From Deltaproteobacteria bacterium (GTDB lineage Bacteria > Myxococcota_A > UBA9160 > JAFDET01): a stretch of DNA of 31,569 nucleotides. The position numbers and the translations under genes are program-made. The notes under the pieces were generated by a model. It saw nothing but the letters and a program-made list of their open reading frames with translations. It did not search any database and had not been told where the DNA came from. Positions 16,694 to 24,378 of this stretch are shown here, piece by piece. The DNA lies in NCBI GenBank assembly GCA_019310195.1, contig JAFDET010000010.1, forward strand, positions 1 through 31,569. The letters are read 5' to 3'. The stretch's first letter is position 1; each line of letters starts with the position of its first letter.

Positions 16694-17665
16694 TCAGCGC
16701 ACGTGTGAGCCGATAGCGTCGCGCAGCCCCGCTTCCAGTCCCGTCACGAAGCGCTCCGGCTCCAGGACGCTCTTGTCCAGTCCCGCCAGGTAGGCGTGCC
16801 CCGCGCGCAGCGATGCCCGGTCCAGCAACCGGTGTGCGTCCGCGATGTCGTCGTAGAAGAGCGGGTAGTCCCGGCCCAGGTAGTCCTCGATCGCCGCCAG
16901 CCGGTTCACCACCAGCGGCGTGGCGCGCACCATGCACTCCACCACAACGTTCGCGGCCGCCACGCTCAGGAACTCGAGGAAGACCACGCTCTCCGCCAGC
17001 AGCCGCTCGTAGCCCGCGTCGTCCAGCGGAGACCAGACCGACACGCCCGGATGGCGAACCCGGCTGCCCAGCGACTTCCAGTGCTCCTCCACCGCGCGCT
17101 GGCGCTTGTCGGGCACCGGACCCTCCAGCCGCACGTCCACGTACTCCATGCCCTGCACCGGTCGCAGCTGGCGGATCGCCTCGAGGTTCCGCAGGTGGTG
17201 GCCCAGCTGGACCACCCGGGGCCGGGCCTCGAAGCGCTCCATGTCGAAGGACTCGCGAGCCGGCGCCGCCGGATGAAGCAAGCGCAGGACCGGGCGCTCG
17301 AGCCGCTCCTCCAGCCAGTCGGCGAGCGGGTTGCACATGGCCACCGCGAGCACCAGGTGGGGCGCCGAGCGCCGCCACTCCGCGCACTCCATCCAGACCG
17401 AGGGCGAAGTCTTGTAGCCGGGGAACCAGGCCGGAAAGTCCGCCGGCTGGTGGAAGATCGCCCCCCACGGCTCCTCGCGCAGCGGCGCCACCACGTGCTT
17501 GCCCGCGCGGTACGAGTAGTCCACGGCGTCGTCCAGGGGCAGGCCGTCATCGCTCTCGAGCGCGCGCAGGTACGTCCGCACCCACGGCCAGCCCGTGTGG
17601 TGGTGGCCGCCGAAGTCGATGGGGTTGCAGAGCCGTATCACAGAGAGTTTCCTGACGCGCTGCAT
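16694..17665 (-). CDS. Glycosyltransferase-like protein (GT-B type, family not assigned)
   Basis: The 323-residue protein has no signal peptide. Its N-terminus (SVIRLCNPIDFGGHHHTGWPWV) and mid-region (RPRVVQLGHHLRNLEAIRQL) suggest a GT-B fold. The C-terminal half has the donor-site-like stretch SVVFLEFLSVAAANVVVECMVRATPLVVNRLAAIEDYLG (about 220-260), which resembles the 'E....A...GtPvV.n..... E..g' motif of sugar-nucleotide transferases, although the first acidic residue pattern is unusual (FLEFL rather than EGFP). It is divergent from an FkbM methyltransferase and downstream of tRNA-Leu on the opposite strand, so a surface-glycan role is plausible. The ATG at 17665 sits in GGTACCATG without a Shine-Dalgarno. 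Its 3' end is 1 bp from the tRNA end. Confidence 0.68.
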   Translation of the reverse strand: MQRVRKLSVIRLCNPIDFGGHHHTGWPWVRTYLRALESDDGLPLDDAVDYSYRAGKHVVAPLREEPWGAIFHQPADFPAWFPGYKTSPSVWMECAEWRRSAPHLVLAVAMCNPLADWLEERLERPVLRLLHPAAPARESFDMERFEARPRVVQLGHHLRNLEAIRQLRPVQGMEYVDVRLEGPVPDKRQRAVEEHWKSLGSRVRHPGVSVWSPLDDAGYERLLAESVVFLEFLSVAAANVVVECMVRATPLVVNRLAAIEDYLGRDYPLFYDDIADAHRLLDRASLRAGHAYLAGLDKSVLEPERFVTGLEAGLRDAIGSHVR

Positions 17666-17685
17666 GGTACCGGGTCGCGCCCGGC

Positions 17686-17713
17686 TTGCCCGACGCCGCC
17701 GAGGCCGTAGGCT
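17686..17713 (+). promoter_or_regulatory. Putative promoter of the FkbM methyltransferase gene (leaderless type)
   Basis: TTGCCC (17686-17691), a 16-bp spacer and TAGGCT (17708-17713) are followed after 7 nt by the TTG proposed as start codon (17721). The arrangement repeats the pattern seen for lon and the methyltransferase-like gene at 10761, but the -35 is weaker. Confidence 0.45.
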
Positions 17714-17720
17714 TGGGCGG

Positions 17721-18584
17721 TTGACGCACTCCTTCACAGGCCGATTGAACGCCCGGCTCGGGCACCACGCACGCCGTGGCCAGCGGGCGTTGCGCGCGCG
17801 CTCCCGGCGCTGGCGCAAGCGGCTGGCCCGAAGCTGGTGGCTGCGCGACTCGCCCCTGGCCGTGCCCCTGACCGGGACGCGCTTCGCCCTGGGGCTCTAC
17901 TTCGACGATCTGGAAAAGGTGCTCCACGCGCTGTCCCGCGACCGCCGCGACGTCTTCGTGATCCAGGTGGGCGCCTGCGAGGCCGCCGTCGGCGATCCCC
18001 TGGGCTGGTTCCTGCGCGCCCGCAGCTGGCGCGGCGTGTTGGTGGAGCCCGTGCCGTACCTGTTCGAACGCATGCAGCGCAACTGCACCGACCTGCCCGG
18101 CGTGCGCCTGGAGAACTCGGCCATCGCGGCCGAGGCAGGCGAGGCGACCTTCTACTACATCGAGCCCGGCAAAGGCGATCGCCGGCCGGAGATCTACAAG
18201 ACCCTGGGATCCTTTCGGCGCGAGAACCTGGAGCGCCACGCTCACTTCATCGCCCGCTTCGAGGAGCGCGTGATCGCGCGCCGCCTGCCCTGCCTTCCGC
18301 TGGACGCGCTGTGCCGCAAGCACGCCGTGGAGCGGCTCGATCTCCTGATCTGCGACGCCGAGGGCTACGACTTCGAGGTGCTCAAGACGCTGGACTTCGA
18401 GCGCACACCGCCTCGCCTGGTGATCTGGGAGCACCAGCACCTCTCCCCCGAGGACGCGCAGGCCTGCCGCCGCTACCTGCAGGAGCGGGGCTACGCCGTA
18501 CGCGAACTCTCCAAGGACAGCGTGGCGCTGCACCGGGAGCGGGACGGCGGAGAGCTGGGCTCGGCCTTTCGCAGCCTGGGCTGA
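17721..18584 (+). CDS. FkbM family methyltransferase
   Basis: The 287-residue protein has the FkbM pattern: VFVIQVGACEAAVGDPLGWF (about 78-97, SAM motif I region), GVLVEPVPYLFERMQRN (about 105-121, the acidic residue that binds the SAM ribose), LENSAIAAEAGEATFYYI, and DLLICDAEGYDFEVLKTL with 'D.EG.d..vL'. FkbM enzymes O-methylate sugars or polyketides; next to glycosyltransferases a glycan O-methyltransferase is likely. The N-terminal 40 residues are very Arg-rich. No ATG with a ribosome site exists. I chose TTG 17721 because a -10 box ends 7 nt before it; TTG 17745 and ATG 17664 are alternatives. The stop lies 4 bp from the convergent CopD-like gene. Confidence 0.83.
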   Translation: MTHSFTGRLNARLGHHARRGQRALRARSRRWRKRLARSWWLRDSPLAVPLTGTRFALGLYFDDLEKVLHALSRDRRDVFVIQVGACEAAVGDPLGWFLRARSWRGVLVEPVPYLFERMQRNCTDLPGVRLENSAIAAEAGEATFYYIEPGKGDRRPEIYKTLGSFRRENLERHAHFIARFEERVIARRLPCLPLDALCRKHAVERLDLLICDAEGYDFEVLKTLDFERTPPRLVIWEHQHLSPEDAQACRRYLQERGYAVRELSKDSVALHRERDGGELGSAFRSLG

Positions 18585-18588
18585 GCCC

Positions 18589-19095
18589 TCAGCCCACGCC
18601 CCGCACCAGCAGCAGGCCCAGCCCCACCACACCCAGCGACAGCAGCAGGTTCAGGCGCCCGAACCAGCTGGCCTGGCGGCGCAGCCGCAGCGCGGCGGGA
18701 GCCTCGGGATCCTCGCAGCTCAGCAACGTGGCGCGCGGCCCGACGCGGAAGTCGTGAATCCCGGCCAGACACAGGATCACGACGACCCCCACCAGCTTGG
18801 CCGCCAGCAGGTGCCCCCACGGCGACGCCCACAGCTCGGCACGGGCCAGCGCAGCGAGTCCGCCCGCGCGGTAGCTGGCCTGCACCACGCCGGTCAGCAC
18901 CAGTAGCCCCAGGGCAACCCAGCCCAGGCTGCGCAGGCGCAGACCGGAATCGTGCAGCAGCTGCATCGCATCGCGTCGCGGCTCGTGGCGCCGCAGCACG
19001 GGCACCACCACCGCGGCCAGGGCGATCATGCCGCCGATCCAGGCGGCCGCGGCGACCAGGTGCAGGAAGACGGAGACCAGGTAGAAGGTGCGCAA
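18589..19095 (-). CDS. CopD-like / DUF4149-like four-helix membrane protein
   Basis: The 168-residue protein has four predicted membrane helices (about 3-28, 49-69, 83-108 and 143-165). The first contains FLHLVAAAAWIGGMIAL, matching the conserved 'H......W.Gg' of CopD-type copper-resistance and related haem/metal membrane proteins. The function (copper import, or electron transfer in the membrane) is inferred by family. I chose the TTG at 19095 because GAGGA lies 8 nt upstream and because it is the first residue of the hydrophobic N-terminus; the frame stays open upstream only as a shadow of the cytochrome gene. It starts 11 bp after the stop of the cytochrome gene, so the two form an operon. 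Confidence 0.75.
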   Translation of the reverse strand: MRTFYLVSVFLHLVAAAAWIGGMIALAAVVVPVLRRHEPRRDAMQLLHDSGLRLRSLGWVALGLLVLTGVVQASYRAGGLAALARAELWASPWGHLLAAKLVGVVVILCLAGIHDFRVGPRATLLSCEDPEAPAALRLRRQASWFGRLNLLLSLGVVGLGLLLVRGVG

Positions 19096-19106
19096 GGCGG
19101 GCGTCC

Positions 19107-19559
19107 TCAGCGCGCCAGGCTGCGCACGTAGGCGCGCAGGGAGGCCAGCTGGCCGGGGTTCAGGTCCGGATGGGCCGCCATGATGGGCGACAGCCCCACG
19201 CTGGGGCCGCCCCGGGAGATCACCGTCTCGATGTGCGCGTCGCTGACGGACTCCTGCCAATCGGCCTGCCGGAAGTCGCGCGGACGGGGATTGAGGGCGC
19301 CGGCGAGCTCGCCGTTGCCGTCGCCCGCCTCGCCGTGACAGGTGGCGCAGCGAGCGCGGAAGAGCGCCGCCCCGTCGGCCAGTACCGGCCGGGCGGGCGG
19401 GCTCTGGGGATCGGGCGAACCGGGCGGGGCCGCTGACTCGGGGGCGGAAGCGGCCGCTGGCGGGACCTGAGACGGGGGCCGCGCGGGCGGATCGGAGCTT
19501 TCGCCCTCGCCGCAAGCGACCAGGGCGAGCGCACCCGCCAGCAGGATCCAAGAACGCAT
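19107..19559 (-). CDS. Mono-haem c-type cytochrome lipoprotein
   Basis: The 150-residue protein begins with a lipoprotein signal (MRSWILLAGA then lipobox LVAC, Cys16). A long Pro/Ala/Ser-rich tether (about 20-60) follows, and a class I cytochrome c domain with the haem-binding CATCH (71-75) and a candidate axial Met127 in LSPIMAAHPDLNPGQLASLRAYVRSL. It would sit on the periplasmic side of a membrane and shuttle electrons to an oxidase or reductase. The ATG at 19559 has a very strong ribosome site (GAGGAGGT, 3 nt gap). It heads a two-gene unit with the CopD-like membrane protein and is divergent from lon. The electron partner is not in the window. Confidence 0.9.
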   Translation of the reverse strand: MRSWILLAGALALVACGEGESSDPPARPPSQVPPAAASAPESAAPPGSPDPQSPPARPVLADGAALFRARCATCHGEAGDGNGELAGALNPRPRDFRQADWQESVSDAHIETVISRGGPSVGLSPIMAAHPDLNPGQLASLRAYVRSLAR

Positions 19560-19644
19560 GGCACCTCCTCATGACGAGGGCCCGGGGGGGCGTCCAGGGT
19601 AGGGCCTGCCGCGCATCTCGCCTCCCCTGCGGGGAAAACCGCTC

Positions 19645-19672
19645 TTGACCCGGCCCCGGGCGTGCTTAGCTT
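19645..19672 (+). promoter_or_regulatory. Promoter of lon (leaderless type)
   Basis: TTGACC (19645-19650), a 16-bp spacer and TAGCTT (19667-19672) are followed after 8 nt by the GTG start codon (19681). No Shine-Dalgarno lies between them. No heat-shock (CIRCE or sigma-32-like) element was seen in the 121-bp divergent gap. Confidence 0.65.
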
Positions 19673-19680
19673 GCCTCGTT

Positions 19681-22083
19681 GTGAGTGATCCCGAAGCAAC
19701 CGCGGAAGTGCGGCGTGTGCGGGTGGGGCATGAGGAGATCGAGATTCCCTCGATTCTCCCGGTGCTTCCCGTGCGAAACGTCGTGGTGTTTCCGGGAGTG
19801 GCGGCAGCTCCGCTGACCGTGGGGCGCACGCGCTCCCTGGCCGCGCTGGAAGACGCGGGCCCGGACGGTCTGCTGGTGGTGGCCACCCAGATCGATCCGG
19901 CCACCGACGAGCCCTCGTTGGCGGACCTCCATCCGGTGGCGTGCATTGCCCGGCTGGCGCGCATCATCGAGACGCCGGGCCTGGAGCGACACGCGATCGT
20001 GGTGGGCGCCGTCCGCACGCGCATGACCCGCGTCGCGGCCATCGAGCCGGGCCTGCGCGTCTACGTGGAGCCCATCCCGGAGCCGGTCGACGACCGCCCG
20101 GAGCTCGCGGCCGCCCACCGCAGCGCCGTGAGCCTGGCCCACGCGGTGATCGACGCACGCGAGGACCTGCCCGACGAGTGGAAGGGCTTCGTCTCCAGCT
20201 TGCCCTACCCCGGCCTGCTGGCGGATCTCATCGCCTCCACCCTGCCGCTGTCCCTCGAAGAGCGTGTCGCCCTGCTGAGCCAGGCCGACCCCGCTCAGCG
20301 GCTGGAGCGCATCGCCACGCACCTGGAGCGAGAGCTCACCATCGCCGAGGCCCAGATGAGCCTGCGCGACGAGCGCGAGACGGCGGGCATCGAGCCGCGC
20401 CGGCGCGAGCGCGTGCTGCGACGCCAGATGCGTGAGATCCAGGCCGAGCTGGGGGAGGCGGACGCCGGCGCCCGCGAGACCGACGAGCTGCGCGAGAAGA
20501 TCGACGCCGCCGAGCTCCCCGAAGAAGCGCACGCGCAGGCCGAGCGGGAGCTGCGGCGCCTCGCCGCCCTGCCCCAGCACGCGCCGGACCGGCACCTGAT
20601 CCGGACCTACCTGGAGTGGCTCGTAGATCTGCCCTGGTCGGTGGAGACCGAGGACATCGTGGATCTGAAACGGTCCCGCGAGGTACTGGACGCGGATCAC
20701 CACGACCTGGACAAGGTGAAGGAGCGCATCCTCGAGTACCTGGCCGTGCGCAAGCTGGCGCCGAACGCCAAGGCCCCGATCCTGTGCTTCGTCGGCCCCC
20801 CCGGCGTCGGCAAGACCTCCCTGGGCCGTTCCATCGCCCGGGCCATGGATCGCAAGTTCACCCGCGCCTCCCTCGGAGGCGTCCGCGACGAGGCGGAGAT
20901 CCGCGGACACCGGCGCACCTACGTGGGCGCCATGCCCGGAAGGATCCTGCAGAGCCTGCGACGTGCCGGATCACGCAACCCGGTCTTCCTGCTCGACGAG
21001 GTGGACAAGCTGGGCGCAGACTTCCGCGGCGATCCCTCCTCGGCCCTGCTGGAGGTGCTGGATCCGGAGCAGAACCACACCTTCAGCGACCACTACGTAG
21101 AGGTCGCCTTCGACCTGTCGAAGGTCCTGTTCATCGCCACGGCCAACACCCTGGCCACGATCCCCCCGGCGCTGCTCGACCGCATGGAGGTGATCGAGCT
21201 CTCCGGGTACACGGACGCCGACAAGCGCGTGATCGCGCGCCGCTACCTGATCCCCAAGCAGATCGAGGCCCACGGCCTCAGCGAGAAGATCATCCGCCTG
21301 GAGGACGCGGCGATCGACGTCGTGGTCCACGAGTACACGCGCGAGGCGGGCGTCCGGAACCTGGACCGGTACGTCGCCGGGCTGATGCGCAAGGCTGCGC
21401 GGCGCATCGCCGAGGGCCGCAGCCACGGCCGCGACGAGTCCGTGGTGGTCGACGACGACTTCGTGCGCACCGCCCTGGGGCCCCCGCCCCACCTGCCCGA
21501 GACCGCCGAGCGCACCGAGATGGCCGGCGTCGTGGTGGGCCTGGCCGCCACCAGCCACGGCGGCGACATCCTCTTCATCGAGGCCACGCCCCTGGTCGGG
21601 GGCGAAGGCGTGCGTCTGCGCCTCACCGGACAGCTCGGCGACGTGATGAAGGAATCGGCCGAGACCGCGCTCTCCTGGGTCCGATCCAACGGCGCATCCC
21701 TGGTCGGCGAAGCGCCCGCCCTGCGCAACGGCGAGATCCACCTGCACGTGCCGGCCGGTGCGGTCCCCAAGGACGGCCCCTCCGCCGGCGTGACCCTGGT
21801 CACCGCCCTGGTCTCGGCCCTCTCGGGACGGCGCGCCCGGGGCGACGTGGCCATGACCGGCGAGATCTCGCTGCGCGGCCGCGTCCTGCCCGTCGGTGGC
21901 GTGAAGGACAAGGTGCTGGCGGCATCCCGGGCGGGGATCCGCACGGTGATCCTGCCGCGGCGCAACGAGAAGGACCTGGTGGACGTGCCCGACGACGTGC
22001 GCGAGAGCCTCGACCTGCGCCTGGTGGACACCATCGAGGAAGTGCTGGAACTCGCGCTGGAGCCGGGTACCGCGCCCGCTTGA
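19681..22083 (+). CDS. lon: ATP-dependent protease La (Lon)
   Basis: The 800-residue protein is full length for LonA, the soluble AAA+ serine protease that removes damaged and regulatory proteins. The N-terminal LON substrate domain (about 18-210) starts SILPVLPVRNVVVFPG. A coiled coil follows (about 220-290). The AAA+ module has Walker A GPPGVGKT (about 371-378) and Walker B FLLDEVDKLG. The protease domain has catalytic Ser701 in PKDGPSAG and Lys742 in GGVKDKVLAA. The GTG at 19681 follows a promoter by 8 nt (leaderless). The last codons are LVDTIEEVLELALEPGTAPA then TGA; a second copy of the LRL..TIEEVLELALEP end lies at 30632-30682, so this 3' end may not be the original one. Confidence 0.95.
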   Translation: MSDPEATAEVRRVRVGHEEIEIPSILPVLPVRNVVVFPGVAAAPLTVGRTRSLAALEDAGPDGLLVVATQIDPATDEPSLADLHPVACIARLARIIETPGLERHAIVVGAVRTRMTRVAAIEPGLRVYVEPIPEPVDDRPELAAAHRSAVSLAHAVIDAREDLPDEWKGFVSSLPYPGLLADLIASTLPLSLEERVALLSQADPAQRLERIATHLERELTIAEAQMSLRDERETAGIEPRRRERVLRRQMREIQAELGEADAGARETDELREKIDAAELPEEAHAQAERELRRLAALPQHAPDRHLIRTYLEWLVDLPWSVETEDIVDLKRSREVLDADHHDLDKVKERILEYLAVRKLAPNAKAPILCFVGPPGVGKTSLGRSIARAMDRKFTRASLGGVRDEAEIRGHRRTYVGAMPGRILQSLRRAGSRNPVFLLDEVDKLGADFRGDPSSALLEVLDPEQNHTFSDHYVEVAFDLSKVLFIATANTLATIPPALLDRMEVIELSGYTDADKRVIARRYLIPKQIEAHGLSEKIIRLEDAAIDVVVHEYTREAGVRNLDRYVAGLMRKAARRIAEGRSHGRDESVVVDDDFVRTALGPPPHLPETAERTEMAGVVVGLAATSHGGDILFIEATPLVGGEGVRLRLTGQLGDVMKESAETALSWVRSNGASLVGEAPALRNGEIHLHVPAGAVPKDGPSAGVTLVTALVSALSGRRARGDVAMTGEISLRGRVLPVGGVKDKVLAASRAGIRTVILPRRNEKDLVDVPDDVRESLDLRLVDTIEEVLELALEPGTAPA
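22015..22065 (+). repeat. Left copy of the lon 3'-end direct repeat
   Basis: This 51-bp stretch inside the end of lon matches 30632-30682 at 45 of 51 positions in the same orientation, including a perfect 19-bp block acaccatcgaggaagtgct at 22028-22046. Four of the six differences are at third codon positions (Leu, Glu, Leu and Pro codons, all silent), so the two copies look like diverged coding homologues and not a recent exact duplication. Confidence 0.85.
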
Positions 22084-22432
22084 AGTCCCCGCCTACGGTG
22101 CTCTGAGCCTGAGATCGACGGCAGAGTTGCCACTTCGAGCGTTCTGCCTATCCGGCTGGCTCAGCAGGCAGGGCGGGGAGTTCGAGCCGGAGGCGGGCGC
22201 GACGGATCCGCTCGTGAGTCGGCCGTTCGTGATCAGGTGATCGAAGCGCAGCTTCTCATCACGGCCGCTTTCCTGGGTCCAATCTCGAGCCTCACCGCGT
22301 GACGGAGGAGCACAGCATCTTCGACCTCCCGCTTCCGTTCGACGCGCGCGAACCGGCGATGGTCCGTGCCTGATTCGTTAGGATGCTACCTCTGGGGGCG
22401 AGCGTTTTCGCGTTTGGAAGCCTGGTGAGACC
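22084..22432. other. 349-bp intergenic region downstream of lon
   Basis: No convincing gene was found on either strand; only frames shorter than about 40 codons without ribosome sites are present. It holds one structured inverted repeat (22220-22267) and a TAGGAT -10-like box (22379-22384) about 48 nt before the cytochrome ATG, without a recognisable -35. It is the only gap above 300 bp in the window and lies at the left junction of the putative acquired segment. Confidence 0.6.
22220..22267. repeat. Nested inverted repeat (hairpin) downstream of lon
   Basis: The outer arms CGGCCG (22220-22225) plus TGAT (22230-22233) pair with ATCACGGCCG (22258-22267), leaving a TTCG bulge. Inside is a perfect small hairpin, GAAGC-gca-GCTTC (22243-22255). 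No T-run follows, so it is not a typical intrinsic terminator, though it could stabilise the lon mRNA 3' end or be a recombination site. Confidence 0.5.
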
Positions 22433-24361
22433 ATGGACACCAAGAGATCGTGGCCCGCTTTCCTGGGACTGCTGCTGGGGTTGCCCCTGCTCGCCCATGC
22501 CGCGGCGATCACGGATGAGGATTCCACGCAGCCGAGGGGAGCCCCGCTCGAGAACGCGCGGAACGAGGGCGGTCAGCTTCTGGACCCGATCGTCGACGGT
22601 TTTCGGGCCCCGGCCTTCCGGGCCAATCTGCAGGAAGACACGTACACCGACTGGGCCGGGACGATGATGGCGAACGCCACCCGAGACCCCGCCTTCTTCG
22701 CGGCGCTGTCGGTCGCCAACCGAGACATCATCGATTTCGCGAACTCGCTTCCCGGCGACCCGAAGGATCCCGCCACGCCACTGGGGGCGTTCCTCCAGCG
22801 TATCCAGCTCGCGGGAGACGTTTCCCGAGGTCCCGACGGCAGGTTGCAGCCTGAGGACCTGCTGCCGGTGACGGGCGATCTCTGCCTGCGCTGTCACACG
22901 CCGTCGGGCTGGATGGAAGCTCATTCCGAACCGGCCTCGAAGAGCTTCCCCTTCCTCGCGGGCCAGTTCTGGGGGGCCGCCTTCCTCCAAAACCCGGTCG
23001 ATGCAAGTGGGAAACCGAGAGCCGTGGAAACCTCGCGCGAGTCCGAAGCCGAGATGGACGGAATCGACTGCGACTTCTGTCACCGGGTCACCGACAACTC
23101 CAAGAGGCGCTCGCGCTTCGACGGGAGCCTGATGGCCAACGGGAATGGCGGCTTCTTCGTCGACCGCAACGATCCTTTCGAAGAAGAGGTCGAGCCGGAG
23201 TACGACATCCTCGGGGAGGGCGACTTCTGCGGCACGTGTCACGATGTGACCAATCCCCTGATCAAGACCGCGACAAAGGTGGGGGGGGAAGTCCCCGACA
23301 TGCTCCATCCCATCGAGCGGACCTATACCGAGTGGTACTGGAGCGGCGTTCGCGAGGAGAAATCGTGTCAGGACTGCCACGAGCCGATGCTGTTCCAGGG
23401 CGCCCAGACGTGGATGATTCATCCCGGGCTGGCCTCGCTCTGGGGCGAGGTGGATCGGACGTGGCGCGAAGCGCCCTACGACTACGAGGTCCCCCAGCGC
23501 GCTCCGCTCTATCTGGACGCCATGGAGCGGAACCGCGCGTTCCTGGGCAGCGAAGCCGCCGACGTGGAAATCCTGGAGATTCCCGGCTCACCCAAGGCCG
23601 GCGACGTCGTCGCGGTGAAGGTGAAGGTGACCAACAAGACCGGCCACAAGCTCCCCACCGGCTTTTCCGAGGGCCGGCAAGCCTGGATCCACATCAAGGC
23701 GGTGGACGAGGCGGGCAAGGTCCTCTTCGAGGACGGCGTACTGGACGAGAACGGGTTCCTCGTCCGCACTCCGGAGACCAAGGTCTACGAGCAGGTGGTC
23801 ATGGCGGGCCGCCCGGAGCATCGCGAAGAGGAAGGCCGCAGCTGCTACGTGGGCTATCCCTTCCTGGACGAAAATGGCGACGGCTGTGTGGACGCCCACG
23901 AGAGCCATTTCCACTTCGTCCTCATGAACACCATCCAGAAGGACAACCGGATACCGCCAAAGGGCTACAACAAGGAGGCCTACAACAAGGACGGGGCATT
24001 CATCATCCCGTTCGACCGCAAGGACACCGACTACGCGGACGGCCAGAACTGGGACGTTACGCCGTACGATTTCACCATTCCGTCCGATGCCAAGGGAAGA
24101 GTCCGGATCACGGCCACGCTCTGGTATCAGACCTTCAGCCGCCAGTACATCGAGTTCTTGAGCGAGAACGATATCGAGAAGACGTTGAAGCACGGCGGCC
24201 GCGCTCGGAATCTTCCCCCCGGGCCCTATGCGAAGCACAAGACCTGGGGCTCGGCGTTGCGCCAGCTGTGGAAGGACGCCGACATGGGGCCGCCCGTGCG
24301 CATGGGGCGGGCCGAGGTGGCGATTCCCCCAGACCCCGTGGAACCAAAGCCGGAGGAGTGA
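22433..24361 (+). CDS. Periplasmic tetrahaem cytochrome c with C-terminal HKLPTG-type domain
   Basis: The 642-residue protein starts with an Sec signal peptide (MDTKRSWPAFLGLLLGLPLLAHA). Four CxxCH haem sites follow: CLRCH (151-155), CDFCH (213-217), CGTCH (266-270) and CQDCH (312-316). The C-terminal half is a beta-rich domain beginning with the NKTGHKLPTGF motif (about 401-411) seen in cytochrome c554-like multihaem proteins. DENGDGCVDAHES (about 479-491) resembles a calcium-binding EF-hand loop. Its electron donor and acceptor are unknown and no terminal reductase is adjacent. The ATG at 22433 has only a weak ribosome site. An eight-G run lies between haem sites three and four (23280-23288 region). 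Base usage is visibly less GC-biased than in neighbouring genes, consistent with different ancestry. Confidence 0.88.
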   Translation: MDTKRSWPAFLGLLLGLPLLAHAAAITDEDSTQPRGAPLENARNEGGQLLDPIVDGFRAPAFRANLQEDTYTDWAGTMMANATRDPAFFAALSVANRDIIDFANSLPGDPKDPATPLGAFLQRIQLAGDVSRGPDGRLQPEDLLPVTGDLCLRCHTPSGWMEAHSEPASKSFPFLAGQFWGAAFLQNPVDASGKPRAVETSRESEAEMDGIDCDFCHRVTDNSKRRSRFDGSLMANGNGGFFVDRNDPFEEEVEPEYDILGEGDFCGTCHDVTNPLIKTATKVGGEVPDMLHPIERTYTEWYWSGVREEKSCQDCHEPMLFQGAQTWMIHPGLASLWGEVDRTWREAPYDYEVPQRAPLYLDAMERNRAFLGSEAADVEILEIPGSPKAGDVVAVKVKVTNKTGHKLPTGFSEGRQAWIHIKAVDEAGKVLFEDGVLDENGFLVRTPETKVYEQVVMAGRPEHREEEGRSCYVGYPFLDENGDGCVDAHESHFHFVLMNTIQKDNRIPPKGYNKEAYNKDGAFIIPFDRKDTDYADGQNWDVTPYDFTIPSDAKGRVRITATLWYQTFSRQYIEFLSENDIEKTLKHGGRARNLPPGPYAKHKTWGSALRQLWKDADMGPPVRMGRAEVAIPPDPVEPKPEE

Positions 24362-24378
24362 ACGGTCGCCGGGCGGCG

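Noticed and set aside
22220..22267. Intrinsic terminator for lon
   Set aside because: The hairpin is not followed by a T-run and its stem is bulged; termination is possible but not supported.
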